59,350 nt of DNA from Pseudonocardia xinjiangensis. Its GTDB lineage: Bacteria > Actinomycetota > Actinomycetes > Mycobacteriales > Pseudonocardiaceae. This document shows, one piece after another, positions 10,407 through 19,458 of the stretch. Each line of letters begins with the position of its first letter. The stretch's first letter is position 1. Under the pieces are notes generated by a model. That model had not been told where the DNA came from and made no database searches. It saw only the letters and a list, made by a program, of their open reading frames with translations. A program made the translations under genes and the position numbers. Where the stretch lies: NCBI RefSeq assembly GCF_012911925.1, contig NZ_JAAXKY010000027.1:1-59350 (forward strand), read 5' to 3'.

Positions 10407-11390
10407 GTGTCCGTCCTGCAGCAGAACTCGACGGGCCGAAAGCGGCCCGGCCGCTGGCGACTCGCCGCGATCGCCGGACTCGCGACCATCGCCGTCGCCG
10501 CGTGCGGGGGTGGCTCGGGCGACGGCGCGGCCGCACCCGCGGCCGCGCCCGCCGGGGGCGGCGCCGTCCCCGACACGTCCTCGCTGCTGGCGGGGGTGCA
10601 GAAGGACGCACAGCTCGCCGCCACACTGCCGCCCACGATCGCGCAGGCCGGCAAGCTGACGATCGGCTCGAACCTCCAGTCGGCGCCCAACAACTTCTAC
10701 GCGGCCGACGGCACCACCCCCATCGGTTACGAGGTCGACCTGGCGAAGGCCGTCGCGGCGAAGCTGGGGGTCACCGTCGCCTACCAGGACATGGCGTTCG
10801 GCTCCCTCATCACGAGCCTCCAGTCCGGCCGGGTGGACATGACGATGGCCGCGATGAACGACACCGCCGAGCGGCAGAAGCAGATCGACTTCGTGGACTA
10901 CTTCACCTCGGGCATCACGATCATGGTCAAGAAGGGGAACCCGGACGGCATCACGGGCCCGGACACCCTGTGCGGCAAGGCCGTCGCGGTGGTGCAGGGC
11001 ACGAGCCACCAGGAGTTCGCCACCGAGCAGAGCGCGACGTGCGTCCAGGCGGGCAAGGGACCGATCACGGTCACCGCCACCGACAGCGACACGCAGAACC
11101 AGAACCAGCTCCGCACCGGCCGCGTCGCGGCCATCCTCAACGATCTCCCCAGCGCGGTCTACATCTCGCGCACCGCGGGCGACGGGGAGTTCTTCGAGGT
11201 CGTCCCGGGCGAGCCGATCAACGGCGGCCCGTACGGGATCGGCGTGAACAAGACCAACACCCAGCTCACCGAGGCGGTCCGCGGCGCGCTGCAGTCGCTG
11301 GTCGCCGACGGCACCTACGCCACGATCCTCGACGCCTGGGGCGTCCAGCAGGGAGCCATCGCGCAGGTGGGCGTCAATGGCGGAAGCTGA
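10407..11390 (+). CDS. Amino-acid ABC transporter substrate-binding lipoprotein
   Basis: This extracellular solute-binding protein family 3 lipoprotein has 327 residues. The signal peptide ends in a lipobox AVAAC with C33 as the lipidated residue, followed by a Gly/Ala/Pro linker. The core (LTIGSNLQSAPNNFY..., GYEVDLAKAVAAKLG, YGIGVNKTNTQL) is typical of polar amino-acid binding proteins; the ligand is unknown. The GTG at 10407 is favoured by GGAGG five bases upstream over the GTG at 10395. It overlaps the permease gene by 14 bp, so translation is coupled. Confidence 0.9.
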   Translation: MSVLQQNSTGRKRPGRWRLAAIAGLATIAVAACGGGSGDGAAAPAAAPAGGGAVPDTSSLLAGVQKDAQLAATLPPTIAQAGKLTIGSNLQSAPNNFYAADGTTPIGYEVDLAKAVAAKLGVTVAYQDMAFGSLITSLQSGRVDMTMAAMNDTAERQKQIDFVDYFTSGITIMVKKGNPDGITGPDTLCGKAVAVVQGTSHQEFATEQSATCVQAGKGPITVTATDSDTQNQNQLRTGRVAAILNDLPSAVYISRTAGDGEFFEVVPGEPINGGPYGIGVNKTNTQLTEAVRGALQSLVADGTYATILDAWGVQQGAIAQVGVNGGS

Positions 11391-12318
11391 CGTGCAGGAC
11401 GGCCGCGCGCTCGCGGTCGGCGGCGAGCTGCCGATCGTCCGGCTCCGGCACTGGGGGCGCTGGGTCAGCGGCGTCGTCGTCCTCGGTCTGCTCGCCCTGC
11501 TCGGGGTCGCGCTGGCCCAGGCCCAGGTCCAGTACGGGTCGGTGCCGGAGTTCCTCTGGTACCGCGTGATCCTGGTCGGCCTGCTGAACACCGTGGTGCT
11601 CGCGGTGGTCGCCCAGGGCTCGGCGATCGTGATCGGGGTCGTGATCGCCCTGATGCGCCGGTCGGTCAACCCCGTGGCCCGCTGGTTCGCCGCGGCCTAC
11701 ATCTGGCTCTTCCGCGGGCTTCCGGTGCTGCTGCAGATCCTGATCTGGTACAACCTGGCACTGGTCTTCACCTACATCTCGATCCCGCTGCCGTTCGGCG
11801 GCTACCTGCTGCACGAGCAGACCAACGTGCTGGTCACCGCGTTCGTGGCGGCGCTGCTCGGGCTGGCGCTGAACGAGAGTGCCTACATGGCCGAGATCGT
11901 CCGCGCCGGGCTCAACAGCGTGGATCAGGGCCAGGCCGAGGCGGCGAAGTCGATCGGGATGGGCCCGCTGCTGACGCTGCGCCGGGTGGTGCTGCCCCAG
12001 GCCATGCGGGTGATCATCCCGCCCACCGGCAACGACTTCATCAACATGCTCAAGGGCACCTCGATCGCGTCCGTCATCGGGGTCACCGAGCTGATCCACG
12101 CGGCCAACAACATCTCGTCGAACAACCTGCTGGTGATGGAGACGCTGCTGGCCGCCGCGATCTGGTACATGGTCGTGGTCACGGTCGCCGGCGTCGGCCA
12201 GCACTACCTGGAGCGAGCGTTCGACGCGGCCGACCGCACCGGCTCGGCGGGCGGTCCGTGGTCCCGCGCCGCCCGGGCCCTGCGCACCGCACCGACGGTG
12301 AGGAGCCGCGATGTCTGA
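11377..12318 (+). CDS. Amino-acid ABC transporter permease
   Basis: This 313-residue inner-membrane permease belongs to the HisM/GlnP family with about five membrane segments (for example [18 protein letters not shown] and [20 protein letters not shown]). The coupling EAA loop is [33 protein letters not shown]. The cytoplasmic N-terminus is about 25 residues longer than usual. It is the only permease in the operon, so the channel is probably a homodimer. The gene overlaps both neighbours, as expected for one transcription unit. Confidence 0.92.
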   Translation: MAEADVQDGRALAVGGELPIVRLRHWGRWVSGVVVLGLLALLGVALAQAQVQYGSVPEFLWYRVILVGLLNTVVLAVVAQGSAIVIGVVIALMRRSVNPVARWFAAAYIWLFRGLPVLLQILIWYNLALVFTYISIPLPFGGYLLHEQTNVLVTAFVAALLGLALNESAYMAEIVRAGLNSVDQGQAEAAKSIGMGPLLTLRRVVLPQAMRVIIPPTGNDFINMLKGTSIASVIGVTELIHAANNISSNNLLVMETLLAAAIWYMVVVTVAGVGQHYLERAFDAADRTGSAGGPWSRAARALRTAPTVRSRDV

Positions 12319-13090
12319 CGCCGGGCTCGAACAGCCGCTGCTGCGTGCCGTGGGCGTGCGCAAGCGGTTCGGCGACACGGAGGTGCTGCGCGGCATCGAC
12401 CTGACGGTGTCCAAGGGGAAGGTGGTCTGCCTGCTCGGGCCGTCCGGCGCGGGCAAGAGCACCTTCCTGCGGTGCATCAACCACCTCGAGACGATCGACG
12501 GCGGGCAGGTCTGGGTGGACGGCGAGCCGATCGGCTTCCGGCTGCGTCACGGCAAGCTCTACGAGCTGCCCGAACGCGAGGTGGCCAAGCAGCGCAGGCA
12601 CATCGGCATGGTGTTCCAGCGGTTCAACCTGTTCGCCCACCGCACCGTTCTCGAGAACGTGGCGGAAGGCCCCGTCCGGGTTCTCGGGGTGGCCACTGGC
12701 GACGCCCGGCGGGAGGCGCTCGCCCTGCTCGACCGGGTGGGCCTCGCGCACCGGGCGGACGCCTACCCCGGTCAGCTCTCGGGTGGGCAGCAGCAACGGG
12801 TGGCCATCGCGAGGTCGCTGGCGATGAGGCCCAAGCTGATGCTCTTCGACGAGCCCACCTCGGCGCTCGACCCGGAGCTGGTCGGAGAGGTGCTGGAGGT
12901 GATGCGGGCATTGGCCGCCGAGGACATGACGATGATCGTCGTGACCCACGAGATGGGCTTCGCCCGAGAGGTCGCCGACGAGGTGGTGTTCATGGTCGAC
13001 GGAGCCGTGGTCGAGACCGGACCACCGAGCCAGGTGCTGGCCGCGCCGCGGCACGAGCGCACCCGCCAGTTCCTGGCCCGGGTCCTGTGA
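12311..13090 (+). CDS. Amino-acid ABC transporter ATP-binding protein
   Basis: This 259-residue ATPase is of the GlnQ/HisP type and drives the transporter from the cytoplasm. Walker A is GPSGAGKST (43-51), the signature is LSGGQQQR (about 156-163), Walker B is LMLFDEP, and the switch histidine is in VVTHEMGF. It starts 8 bp before the permease stop, and its own TGA overlaps the GTG start of the fusion gene downstream. Confidence 0.95.
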   Translation: MSDAGLEQPLLRAVGVRKRFGDTEVLRGIDLTVSKGKVVCLLGPSGAGKSTFLRCINHLETIDGGQVWVDGEPIGFRLRHGKLYELPEREVAKQRRHIGMVFQRFNLFAHRTVLENVAEGPVRVLGVATGDARREALALLDRVGLAHRADAYPGQLSGGQQQRVAIARSLAMRPKLMLFDEPTSALDPELVGEVLEVMRALAAEDMTMIVVTHEMGFAREVADEVVFMVDGAVVETGPPSQVLAAPRHERTRQFLARVL

Positions 13091-14847
13091 CGGGGACGCG
13101 GCCGCCTGCCCGGCTCTCGCCCCGCTACCTCGCCCAGTTCGACGAGCCGCCCGGCTACCTCGACTTCGCGCGGTTCGGGCCCCCGTCGCACGCGGTGCTC
13201 GACACCACGGCGCACCTGCTGGAGCTGTCGACGAAGGCCGGCCCCACCACGGTGGACGAGCTGATGCGGCAGGAGGTGCGCGCGAAGGCGGCCGCGGCCC
13301 GGATGTGCGGCAGCGACACCGACCACGTCGTGCTGGTGCCCAACACCAGCACGGGCCTCTTCCAGGCGGCGTTCCACGCGCCGGGCGGCGAGGTGCTCGT
13401 GCCGGTGGCGGAGTTCCCGTCCAACACCTACCCGTGGGCGCGCGCCGAGCAGGTGGGTCGCGCGCGGGTGCGCCCGCTGTCCCCACCGGGTGGCCATGTC
13501 ACCGCCGACGCGGTCGCGGCCGCCCTGACCGACGAGATCACCGTGGTCTCCGTGAGCGCGGTCGACTTCCGCACCGGGTACCTCGCGGATCTCGCCGCGA
13601 TCCGGGACGTGGCGGGCGACCGGCTGCTCGTGGTCGACGGCATCCAGGGGTTCGGTGTGGTGGACGCGCCGTGGGAGGTGGCCGACGTGCTCGTGGTCGG
13701 CGGGCAGAAATGGCTGCGCGCCGGGTGGGGCACGGGCTTCGCCGTGCTGTCGGACCGCGCGCTGGAGCGGATGGACCAGGTGCTGTCGGGCTGGACGGGG
13801 GCCCGAGACCCGGGACTGTTCGACGACGAGATCCACCCGCCCGCCCACACCGCCGCGGCCTGGTCGATCAGCAACCTCAGCCCGGTCACGTCGGGCGCCT
13901 TCGCCGCGGCGCTCGAACTGGTGGAGGACGTCGGCGTGGCGACGGTCGAGGCCCGGATCCGGGAGCGCGTGGGGGAGCTGGAGGAGGCCCTGCTGTCGGT
14001 GGGCGCCCGGATCGTCTCCTCCACCGGGCGCCGGGCCGGGATCCTGGCCTTCGAGCTGCCCGGGCACCCGGCCGAGCAGGTCGGCGCCGCGTTGGCCGCG
14101 GAGGGGATCGCCGCGACCGTCCGCCCCGAACACGTCCGGCTGTCACCGCACGCCTCCACCCCCGCCTCGGCTGCCGAGCACGTCCGCGTGGCGCTGGCCC
14201 GGCTCACGCGGCTGGCGCCCCCGGGCTCCCGATCCCCGGCCGGCCCACCCGCCGAGGCGTCCCACGCCCTGCTCGCCGCGCTGGTGCCCGCGGTCTCCGG
14301 CCTGGCCACGATGCTCGGCCCGGGCACCGAGGTGGTGCTGCACGACCTGTCGCGGCTGCCCGACTCGATCATCGCGGTGGCCGGCGACCTGACCGGCCGC
14401 ACCCCGGGCGGCCCGATCACCGACCTGTTGCTCGGGCTGGTGCGCCGCGGCACCACGCACGACCTCACCGACTACGAGACGCACGGACCGGACGGGCGGC
14501 CGATCCGGTCGTCCACGATGTTCCTGCGCGACGAGAACGGGGTCGCGGTGGGCTGCCTGTGCATCAACAGCGAACGTCCGGCCACCACCGGCGCCACGCG
14601 TGCGGGGGAACGGCGCGAGACGTTCCCGCCGGACGTCGACAGCCTGCAGCGGTTACTGGTGGACCACGCCATCGACCGCACCGGGGTGCCGGTGGAGCTG
14701 ATGAAGAAGACCCACAAGGCGGCCGTGGTGCAGGAGCTCGACGAGGCCGGCTACTTCCTGATCAAGGACGCGGTCGACAGCCTCGCCGCCGAGCTGGCCG
14801 TCACCCGGTACACGATCTACAACTACCTCAACGAGGTCCGCCGGTAG
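13087..14847 (+). CDS. Class-V aminotransferase fused to YheO-like PAS and HTH domains
   Basis: This 586-residue chimera has two parts. Residues 1-375 are a class-V (IscS/isopenicillin-N-epimerase-like) PLP fold with D184 (VVDGIQGFG) for the pyridine ring and K208 ([13 protein letters not shown]) as the likely Schiff-base lysine. A Pro-rich linker (about 377-389) leads to a YheO-like PAS domain (about 391-500, [20 protein letters not shown]) and a C-terminal HTH (about 535-586, [16 protein letters not shown]). MocR regulators fuse a class-I aminotransferase to an N-terminal GntR domain; here fold class, HTH family and domain order differ. The GTG start overlaps the ATPase stop. I infer an amino-acid-sensing regulator, possibly still catalytic, controlling its own operon. 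Confidence 0.82.
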   Translation: MTGTRPPARLSPRYLAQFDEPPGYLDFARFGPPSHAVLDTTAHLLELSTKAGPTTVDELMRQEVRAKAAAARMCGSDTDHVVLVPNTSTGLFQAAFHAPGGEVLVPVAEFPSNTYPWARAEQVGRARVRPLSPPGGHVTADAVAAALTDEITVVSVSAVDFRTGYLADLAAIRDVAGDRLLVVDGIQGFGVVDAPWEVADVLVVGGQKWLRAGWGTGFAVLSDRALERMDQVLSGWTGARDPGLFDDEIHPPAHTAAAWSISNLSPVTSGAFAAALELVEDVGVATVEARIRERVGELEEALLSVGARIVSSTGRRAGILAFELPGHPAEQVGAALAAEGIAATVRPEHVRLSPHASTPASAAEHVRVALARLTRLAPPGSRSPAGPPAEASHALLAALVPAVSGLATMLGPGTEVVLHDLSRLPDSIIAVAGDLTGRTPGGPITDLLLGLVRRGTTHDLTDYETHGPDGRPIRSSTMFLRDENGVAVGCLCINSERPATTGATRAGERRETFPPDVDSLQRLLVDHAIDRTGVPVELMKKTHKAAVVQELDEAGYFLIKDAVDSLAAELAVTRYTIYNYLNEVRR

Positions 14848-14867
14848 CGCTTCCCGCGTGATCGAGA

Positions 14868-14883
14868 TCGAACTGATGTTCGA
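14868..14883 (+). promoter_or_regulatory. Perfect LexA (SOS) box before the AlkB-like gene
   Basis: TCGAAC-TGAT-GTTCGA is a perfect 16-bp match to the actinobacterial/Gram-positive LexA consensus. A TACCGT -10 box lies at 14891-14896, 17 bases after the first half-site, so the box covers the -35 region. Transcription would start close to the GTG at 14904, suggesting a leaderless mRNA. Confidence 0.8.
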
Positions 14884-14903
14884 TTCGAGGTACCGTCCCC
14901 TGC

Positions 14904-15530
14904 GTGCCGCCCTTCGACCTCGCCTGGCAGCCGTCGCTGCTCGACGCCGCCGCTGACGGCGTCGAGATCGACGCTGCTTTCTCCGGCGTCCGACGCCGTG
15001 AGCTGGGGGAGGGGGCGTGGGTCGACCACGGGCCCGGGTGGTGCCGTGGTGCCGACGGGCTCTTCGCCCGGCTCCTCGACACCACGCCGTGGGCGGGCCG
15101 GGAGGTGCGGATGTACGACCGGATCGTGCCGGAGCCCCGCCTCACCCATCGCTGGCGCCTCGACCACGGCCCCGTCCCGCCCGCGGAGCTCGGCGAGATG
15201 GCGCGGGTGCTGAGCGAGCGCTACGGCGTCGCGTTCACGCAGGTGGGCGTCAACCTCTACCGGGACGGCGCCGACAGCGTCGCCTGGCACGGCGATCGCG
15301 TCGCCCGTGACCTTCCGGAGGCGATCGTCGCTCTGGTCTCGCTCGGTGCGGTCCGCCCCTTCCGGCTGCGTCCCACCGGCGGCGGCGCGTCGATCGGGTA
15401 CCTCCCCGGGCCGGGCGACCTTCTCGTGATGGGCGGCTCCTGCCAGCGCACGTGGCAGCACTCCGTACCCAAGACGCGCCTGGTCGGGCCCCGCATCAGC
15501 ATCCAGTTCCGGCACGCCTACCAGCGCTGA
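14904..15530 (+). CDS. alkB: AlkB-like 2-oxoglutarate/Fe(II) DNA dealkylase
   Basis: This 208-residue AlkB-family dioxygenase removes alkyl groups from nucleic-acid bases by oxidation. The iron ligands are H129 and D131 in WHGD and H186 in WQHSVPK. The arginines for 2-oxoglutarate are R197 and R203 (PRISIQFR). YLPGPGDLLVMGG is the usual strand before the distal histidine. The GTG start at 14904 fits the family N-terminus and may be leaderless. The LexA box directly upstream predicts induction by DNA damage. E. coli alkB belongs to the Ada regulon, so SOS control differs from that model. Confidence 0.88.
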   Translation: MPPFDLAWQPSLLDAAADGVEIDAAFSGVRRRELGEGAWVDHGPGWCRGADGLFARLLDTTPWAGREVRMYDRIVPEPRLTHRWRLDHGPVPPAELGEMARVLSERYGVAFTQVGVNLYRDGADSVAWHGDRVARDLPEAIVALVSLGAVRPFRLRPTGGGASIGYLPGPGDLLVMGGSCQRTWQHSVPKTRLVGPRISIQFRHAYQR

Positions 15531-15642
15531 CGCGGTGTGGCGGAGGTCGCACCGGGCGCCTCTCCACGAACTTGACCGGGCGGCCAGTCAGGCGCATCAT
15601 CAACTCATTGGATCTCATCTCCACGAGGGAAGGGTGATCGCG

Positions 15643-16005
15643 ATGACCGCAAGGTCATGGCACCGGTGGCAGGACTGGGCAGCGCTGGTGATCGGCGTGC
15701 TGACGCTCCTGTCGCCGATCGTGGTGAGCACCGACGCCACCGCGTTGTGGACGCTCATCGTGTTCGGTGTGCTGATCGCCGCCACGGCGCTCTGGTCGCT
15801 GGCGCAGCCGGGTTCGGTGGCCAGCGAGTACGTGCACGCGGTGCTCGGCGTGCTGTTGTTCATCTCGCCGTGGGTGCTGGGCTACAGCGACCTGGGCGGG
15901 GCGTCCTGGACGTCCTGGGTCGCCGGCGTGCTGACGGTCGCCGTGGGGCTCGCCGCCCTGCCGGCCGCCAACGCGGAGCACCGAGGGCTGGCCGGACAGC
16001 ACTGA
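15643..16005 (+). CDS. SPW-repeat membrane protein
   Basis: This 120-residue integral membrane protein has four hydrophobic segments arranged as two similar halves. Each half carries the SPW-type signature: WQDWAALVIGVLTLLSPIV, then VHAVLGVLLFISPWVLGY. SPW proteins are common in actinobacteria and their function is unknown. The ATG at 15643 is preceded by GAGGGAAGGG; a GTG at 15634 in frame is less likely. It is a single gene closed by a strong hairpin. Confidence 0.85.
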   Translation: MTARSWHRWQDWAALVIGVLTLLSPIVVSTDATALWTLIVFGVLIAATALWSLAQPGSVASEYVHAVLGVLLFISPWVLGYSDLGGASWTSWVAGVLTVAVGLAALPAANAEHRGLAGQH

Positions 16006-16025
16006 GCCGGTAACAGGAAGATCTA

Positions 16026-16062
16026 CAGCACGGCCGTGGCCCGGTTGGCCACGGCCGTGCTG
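16026..16062 (+). terminator. Strong terminator hairpin after the SPW gene
   Basis: A perfect 16-bp stem (16026-16041 with 16047-16062) encloses the 5-base loop cggtt. No T-tract follows, which is usual in high-GC actinobacteria. It begins 21 bases after the SPW stop codon. Confidence 0.8.
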
Positions 16063-16108
16063 CGCGTCAGGATGGGCGGCGCAACGATGGACGGGTGGTG
16101 AGTGCGAC

Positions 16109-16675
16109 ATGACCGAGCCGGGTGCGCGCGACCGGATCCTGGCCGCGGCGGAGGAACTCTTCGCCGGCCACGGTTTCGACGCCACGCCCACGTCACGGAT
16201 CGCGGAGCGGGCGGGCGTGCCGAAGGGCCTGGTGCACTACTACTTCAAGCGGAAGCCGGACCTGCTGACGGCGCTGGTCGAGCGGCTGCCCGAGGAGCAC
16301 CTCGACCCGGCGAACGTGGTGGTGCCCGGCGACGTCGCGGCGAGCCTGCACCGCCTGGTCGATGTCCTCGACCGCACCCTGGACTCGTCGGCGATGCTCT
16401 CGCACCTGCTCTGGCGGGAGGCCGACACTCATCCCGCCGTGCTCGACGTCCTGCGTGCGCGCTTCGCCCGCCTGGTGGAGCAGATCCGCGCCGTCGTCGC
16501 GGCGGCTCGACCGAGCGGTTGCGCCGCCGCCGATGTGGACAGCGCCGCGCACCTGCTGGCCTCGGCCGTCAGCTACCGGCACTCGGTGGCCCGCCACGCG
16601 GAGGACGGCCAGGACACGATGCACCGCGAGCTGCGTTTCCTGGCCGACGCGCTGGCCGCGGGGGCCGGCGCGTAG
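16109..16675 (+). CDS. TetR/AcrR-family transcriptional regulator
   Basis: This 188-residue repressor has its HTH at about residues 28-47 (TSRIAERAGVPKGLVHYYFKRKPDLL). The ATG at 16109 gives the normal family N-terminus. It is followed in the same direction by a phytanoyl-CoA dioxygenase-like gene whose leader contains a perfect palindrome, its probable target. No palindrome of that kind is visible before its own start, so it may not autoregulate by the same site. Confidence 0.88.
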   Translation: MTEPGARDRILAAAEELFAGHGFDATPTSRIAERAGVPKGLVHYYFKRKPDLLTALVERLPEEHLDPANVVVPGDVAASLHRLVDVLDRTLDSSAMLSHLLWREADTHPAVLDVLRARFARLVEQIRAVVAAARPSGCAAADVDSAAHLLASAVSYRHSVARHAEDGQDTMHRELRFLADALAAGAGA

Positions 16676-16741
16676 CACGCTCCTGGGCTCCACCGTCACC
16701 CGAACGTAACGCGGACCCGCGCCGTCATCGTCCACACTGTG

Positions 16742-16757
16742 TGAACCGACCGGTTCA
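16742..16757 (+). promoter_or_regulatory. TetR-type operator before phyH-like gene
   Basis: TGAACCG (16742-16748), AC, CGGTTCA (16751-16757) is a perfect inverted repeat that ends 15 bases before the GTG of the dioxygenase gene. It is a plausible binding site for the TetR protein encoded just upstream. Confidence 0.65.
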
Positions 16758-16772
16758 TACAGAGGAGTCGAC

Positions 16773-17630
16773 GTGACCGTTCCGGACCTGACCGCCTTCA
16801 CCGACCTCGGCGTGTTCACCCCCGCCGATGGCTCCGACGCGGCGAAGGCCTGCTACGACCGCTGGGGCTTCGTGGTGCTGCGCGGCCTGCTGGACGACAG
16901 CGCAATCGACGCGATGGAGGCGGAGTGCGTGGCCGCCCAGCAGGGCGTGCTCGCCGGTGAGCTCGACGCGCGGCACGGCTCCCGCAAGTACCTCGACGAC
17001 GAGAGCAAGGCCGAGCACGTCGTCAACTACGTGGAGCGCGTCGAGGAGCTCGCCCCGACGATCGATGCAGCGCTCGCCACCCCGACCCTCGTGGAGCTCG
17101 TGACGCGGATCCTCGGCCCGGACCACTGGCCGGCGCGAGGTGGCGTGGTCTACCAGGACGCCCGGCCGGGCCGGGACTCCGGCTACACCCGCATCGGCTG
17201 GCACGCGGACTGGCAGGCCGTCCCGCACCTCGACATCTGGCCGGGCACGGCGTTCACGATCCACATCGACGCCACCAGCCCGGCCAACGGGTTCCTCCGG
17301 GTGGTGCCCGGCAGCCACCTCTGGGCCACGGCGTCGCCGTTCGAGAACATCAACAACGTGGCCGTGCCCGAGGGCACGCCCGCCGCCCGCGGCTACACCG
17401 ACACACCACCGCCCGCGCCCATGCCGTTGGGCTTCGAGAAGATCCGCGGGGAGATCCCGGTCTACGCCGAGCGCGGCGACGTGATCCTGCACGACGCGTA
17501 CCTCTGGCACTCCGCCGCTCGCGCCACCGACGACCACACCGTGCGCCGCCACGTCCGCGGTGGCTGGCACGGCGGAGACACCTCGCTGCGCGACGCGGAC
17601 ACCGGGTTCGTGAAGAACGCGGCTCGCTGA
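16773..17630 (+). CDS. Phytanoyl-CoA dioxygenase-family (PhyH) enzyme
   Basis: This 285-residue Fe(II)/2-oxoglutarate dioxygenase has the proximal metal pair H144/D146 in GWHADWQ. The distal histidine is H240 or H246 (GDVILHDAYLWHSAAR), followed by R250 for 2-oxoglutarate. PhyH relatives hydroxylate small molecules such as phytanoyl-CoA, ectoine, or secondary metabolites; the substrate here is unknown. A GAGGAG ribosome site precedes the GTG start. It is probably repressed by the upstream TetR. Confidence 0.87.
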   Translation: MTVPDLTAFTDLGVFTPADGSDAAKACYDRWGFVVLRGLLDDSAIDAMEAECVAAQQGVLAGELDARHGSRKYLDDESKAEHVVNYVERVEELAPTIDAALATPTLVELVTRILGPDHWPARGGVVYQDARPGRDSGYTRIGWHADWQAVPHLDIWPGTAFTIHIDATSPANGFLRVVPGSHLWATASPFENINNVAVPEGTPAARGYTDTPPPAPMPLGFEKIRGEIPVYAERGDVILHDAYLWHSAARATDDHTVRRHVRGGWHGGDTSLRDADTGFVKNAAR

Positions 17631-17637
17631 TCCGGCG

Positions 17638-18624
17638 TCACACCGGGGTCGTCAGCCACTCCTCGACGCGCTCCACACCGTCGGACACGAGCTCCGCCGG
17701 AGCGCCCGAGCCCACCAGTGACGAGTGCGCGAGCTGTGCCAGCCGCTCGTCGGACAGCCCCATCGTGTCGCGCGCCAGCTCGTACTCCGCGAGCAGCCCG
17801 GGGCCGAACAGGAGCGGGTCGTCGCCGTTGAGGGTGCAGCGGACACCCGCATCGAGCAGCCGGAGGAGCGGGTGCTCGTCGAAGGACGGCACGACGGCGA
17901 GCATGACGTTGGAGGTCGGGCACACGTCGAGCACGATCCCGTCGGTGGCGAGCCGCTCCACCAGCGCCGGGTCCTCGACCGCTCGGACGCCGTGGCAGAT
18001 GCGCCGCGCGCCGAGCGCGTCGAGCGCGCCGTAGACGCTGGCCGGCCCCGCCAGCTCACCCGCGTGCGGCGCGGAGATCAGCCCGGCGTCGCGGGCGATC
18101 CCGAACGCCTCCGCGAACGGCTCCGGCCCGAACAGCGCCTCGTCGGCCGCCAGCCCGAACGACACGACGCCCGCGCCCGCGTACCGGGCGGCCAGCTTCG
18201 CCAGCTCCACGGCCTGGGCAGGGTCGAAGTCCCGTAGCGCCGAGACGATCCAGCCGCACCCGATCCCGCGGGCCGCCGCGGCGCGTTGCCCCTCGTCGAG
18301 GACGATCTCGAGCACGTCCTCGGACGTGCCGAGCTGCCCGGTGTAGCGCAGCGGGTAGAAGTGCGGTTCCACCCAGAGCGCGCCGTCGTCCGCGGCGTCG
18401 TCGACGACCTCGCGCACCACGCGCCGCAGGTGGTCCTCCGTGGTGATCAACGCCGACGCCGCGCGGTACTGCAGACCGAACTCGGCGAACGAGGTGTAGC
18501 CCCGCACCGGCGGGACCGGCACACCGGCCGCGGCGGCCAGATCAGCGAGCGTCGACGGGCGCATCGCGCCCTCGAGGTGCAGGTGCAGGTGGGCCTTCGG
18601 CAGCCGGGCGAGGTCACGGGCCAT
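17638..18624 (-). CDS. add: Adenosine deaminase-like amidohydrolase
   Basis: This 328-residue metal-dependent deaminase has the zinc motif HLHLHLEG, with H14 and H16. HAGELAG carries the catalytic glutamate, CHGVRAVEDP the next histidine, and LNGDDPLLFG the terminal aspartates. CPTSNVMLAV is also conserved in this family. It would convert adenosine or a related aminopurine to the deaminated product in purine salvage; a relative such as an adenine deaminase cannot be excluded. The ATG at 18624 is chosen because the zinc motif lies 12 residues in. Confidence 0.85.
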   Translation of the reverse strand: MARDLARLPKAHLHLHLEGAMRPSTLADLAAAAGVPVPPVRGYTSFAEFGLQYRAASALITTEDHLRRVVREVVDDAADDGALWVEPHFYPLRYTGQLGTSEDVLEIVLDEGQRAAAARGIGCGWIVSALRDFDPAQAVELAKLAARYAGAGVVSFGLAADEALFGPEPFAEAFGIARDAGLISAPHAGELAGPASVYGALDALGARRICHGVRAVEDPALVERLATDGIVLDVCPTSNVMLAVVPSFDEHPLLRLLDAGVRCTLNGDDPLLFGPGLLAEYELARDTMGLSDERLAQLAHSSLVGSGAPAELVSDGVERVEEWLTTPV

Positions 18625-18710
18625 CGGACGGTTCTGCAACTCGTTCTCCCTGGTCTGCTGGGCGGGTCGAGGCCGAGATCCGCACCGTACTTCTCGACCG
18701 CGAGGTGCGC

Positions 18711-18736
18711 CGCTACCGAACGGCCTCCGGGTAGCG
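18711..18736. promoter_or_regulatory. Inverted repeat between add and tetR
   Basis: CGCTACC (18711-18717) and GGTAGCG (18730-18736) form perfect 7-bp arms around 12 bases, ending just before the ATG at 18746. It may be the operator of the TetR gene that follows. Confidence 0.4.
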
Positions 18737-18745
18737 TGACGCGCC

Positions 18746-19375
18746 ATGGCGGACGGTGGCGCGGAACCCGAGCGGGACCGGCTGCTGCGGCTGGCCGCCG
18801 ACCACGTGCTCGAGCAGGGCATCGCCGAGATGACGCTGCGTGGGCTGGGCGCGGCGATCGGCACGAACAACCGCATGCTGCTCTACTACTTCGGCTCGAA
18901 GGAGAAGCTGATCGAGCAGGCGCTGCTGGAGGCGGCGCGGCGGTTCCCGGCCTTCGCCGGGGCGATGACCGCACTCGACGAGCCCGGGACGCCACTGGCC
19001 GAGCGCTTGTTGAACTGCTGGAGAGGCATCGCCGCCCCGGAGAACCTCCCGTTCCACCGGCTGTTCTTCGAGGTCTTCGGGCAGGCCGCCCACAACCCGG
19101 GCCGCTTCGACGAGTTCCTCGCCAGGGTCGGCCACGACTGGACCAACCAGGTGGCCGGCGCGTTGCGCGCCGAGGGGGTGCCGGCCGCGCCCGCGGCCCG
19201 GTTGGCCCGCGAGATCGTCGCGTTGTGGCGCGGGCTGCAGTTCGACCTGATCTCCACCGGTGACCACGAGGCGGTGACGGCGGCCTACGCGGTCACCGTC
19301 GCCGCGTTCGCGCAGCGCTGCCGGGCCGCGAGCGGGGAACGGGTCCCGGCCGAGGTGCGTCAGCCGGCGAGCTGA
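18746..19375 (+). CDS. TetR-family transcriptional regulator
   Basis: This 209-residue regulator has an HTH at about residues 30-50 ([25 protein letters not shown]). It is divergent from the deaminase gene with 121 bp between the starts and may regulate it. The C-terminal domain gives no ligand clue. Confidence 0.87.
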   Translation: MADGGAEPERDRLLRLAADHVLEQGIAEMTLRGLGAAIGTNNRMLLYYFGSKEKLIEQALLEAARRFPAFAGAMTALDEPGTPLAERLLNCWRGIAAPENLPFHRLFFEVFGQAAHNPGRFDEFLARVGHDWTNQVAGALRAEGVPAAPAARLAREIVALWRGLQFDLISTGDHEAVTAAYAVTVAAFAQRCRAASGERVPAEVRQPAS

Positions 19376-19458
19376 GCCGGGTTCTGCGGGGTCGTCGACG
19401 TCCGGCGCGCCCCGCCGACACTGCTCGGTGTTTCGGATTGCGCATTACTCTGCACAGG

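Noticed and set aside
15572..15600. TTGACC-17-CATCAT as promoter of the SPW gene
   Set aside because: The -10 match is poor and no supporting motif is seen, so it was not listed as a feature.
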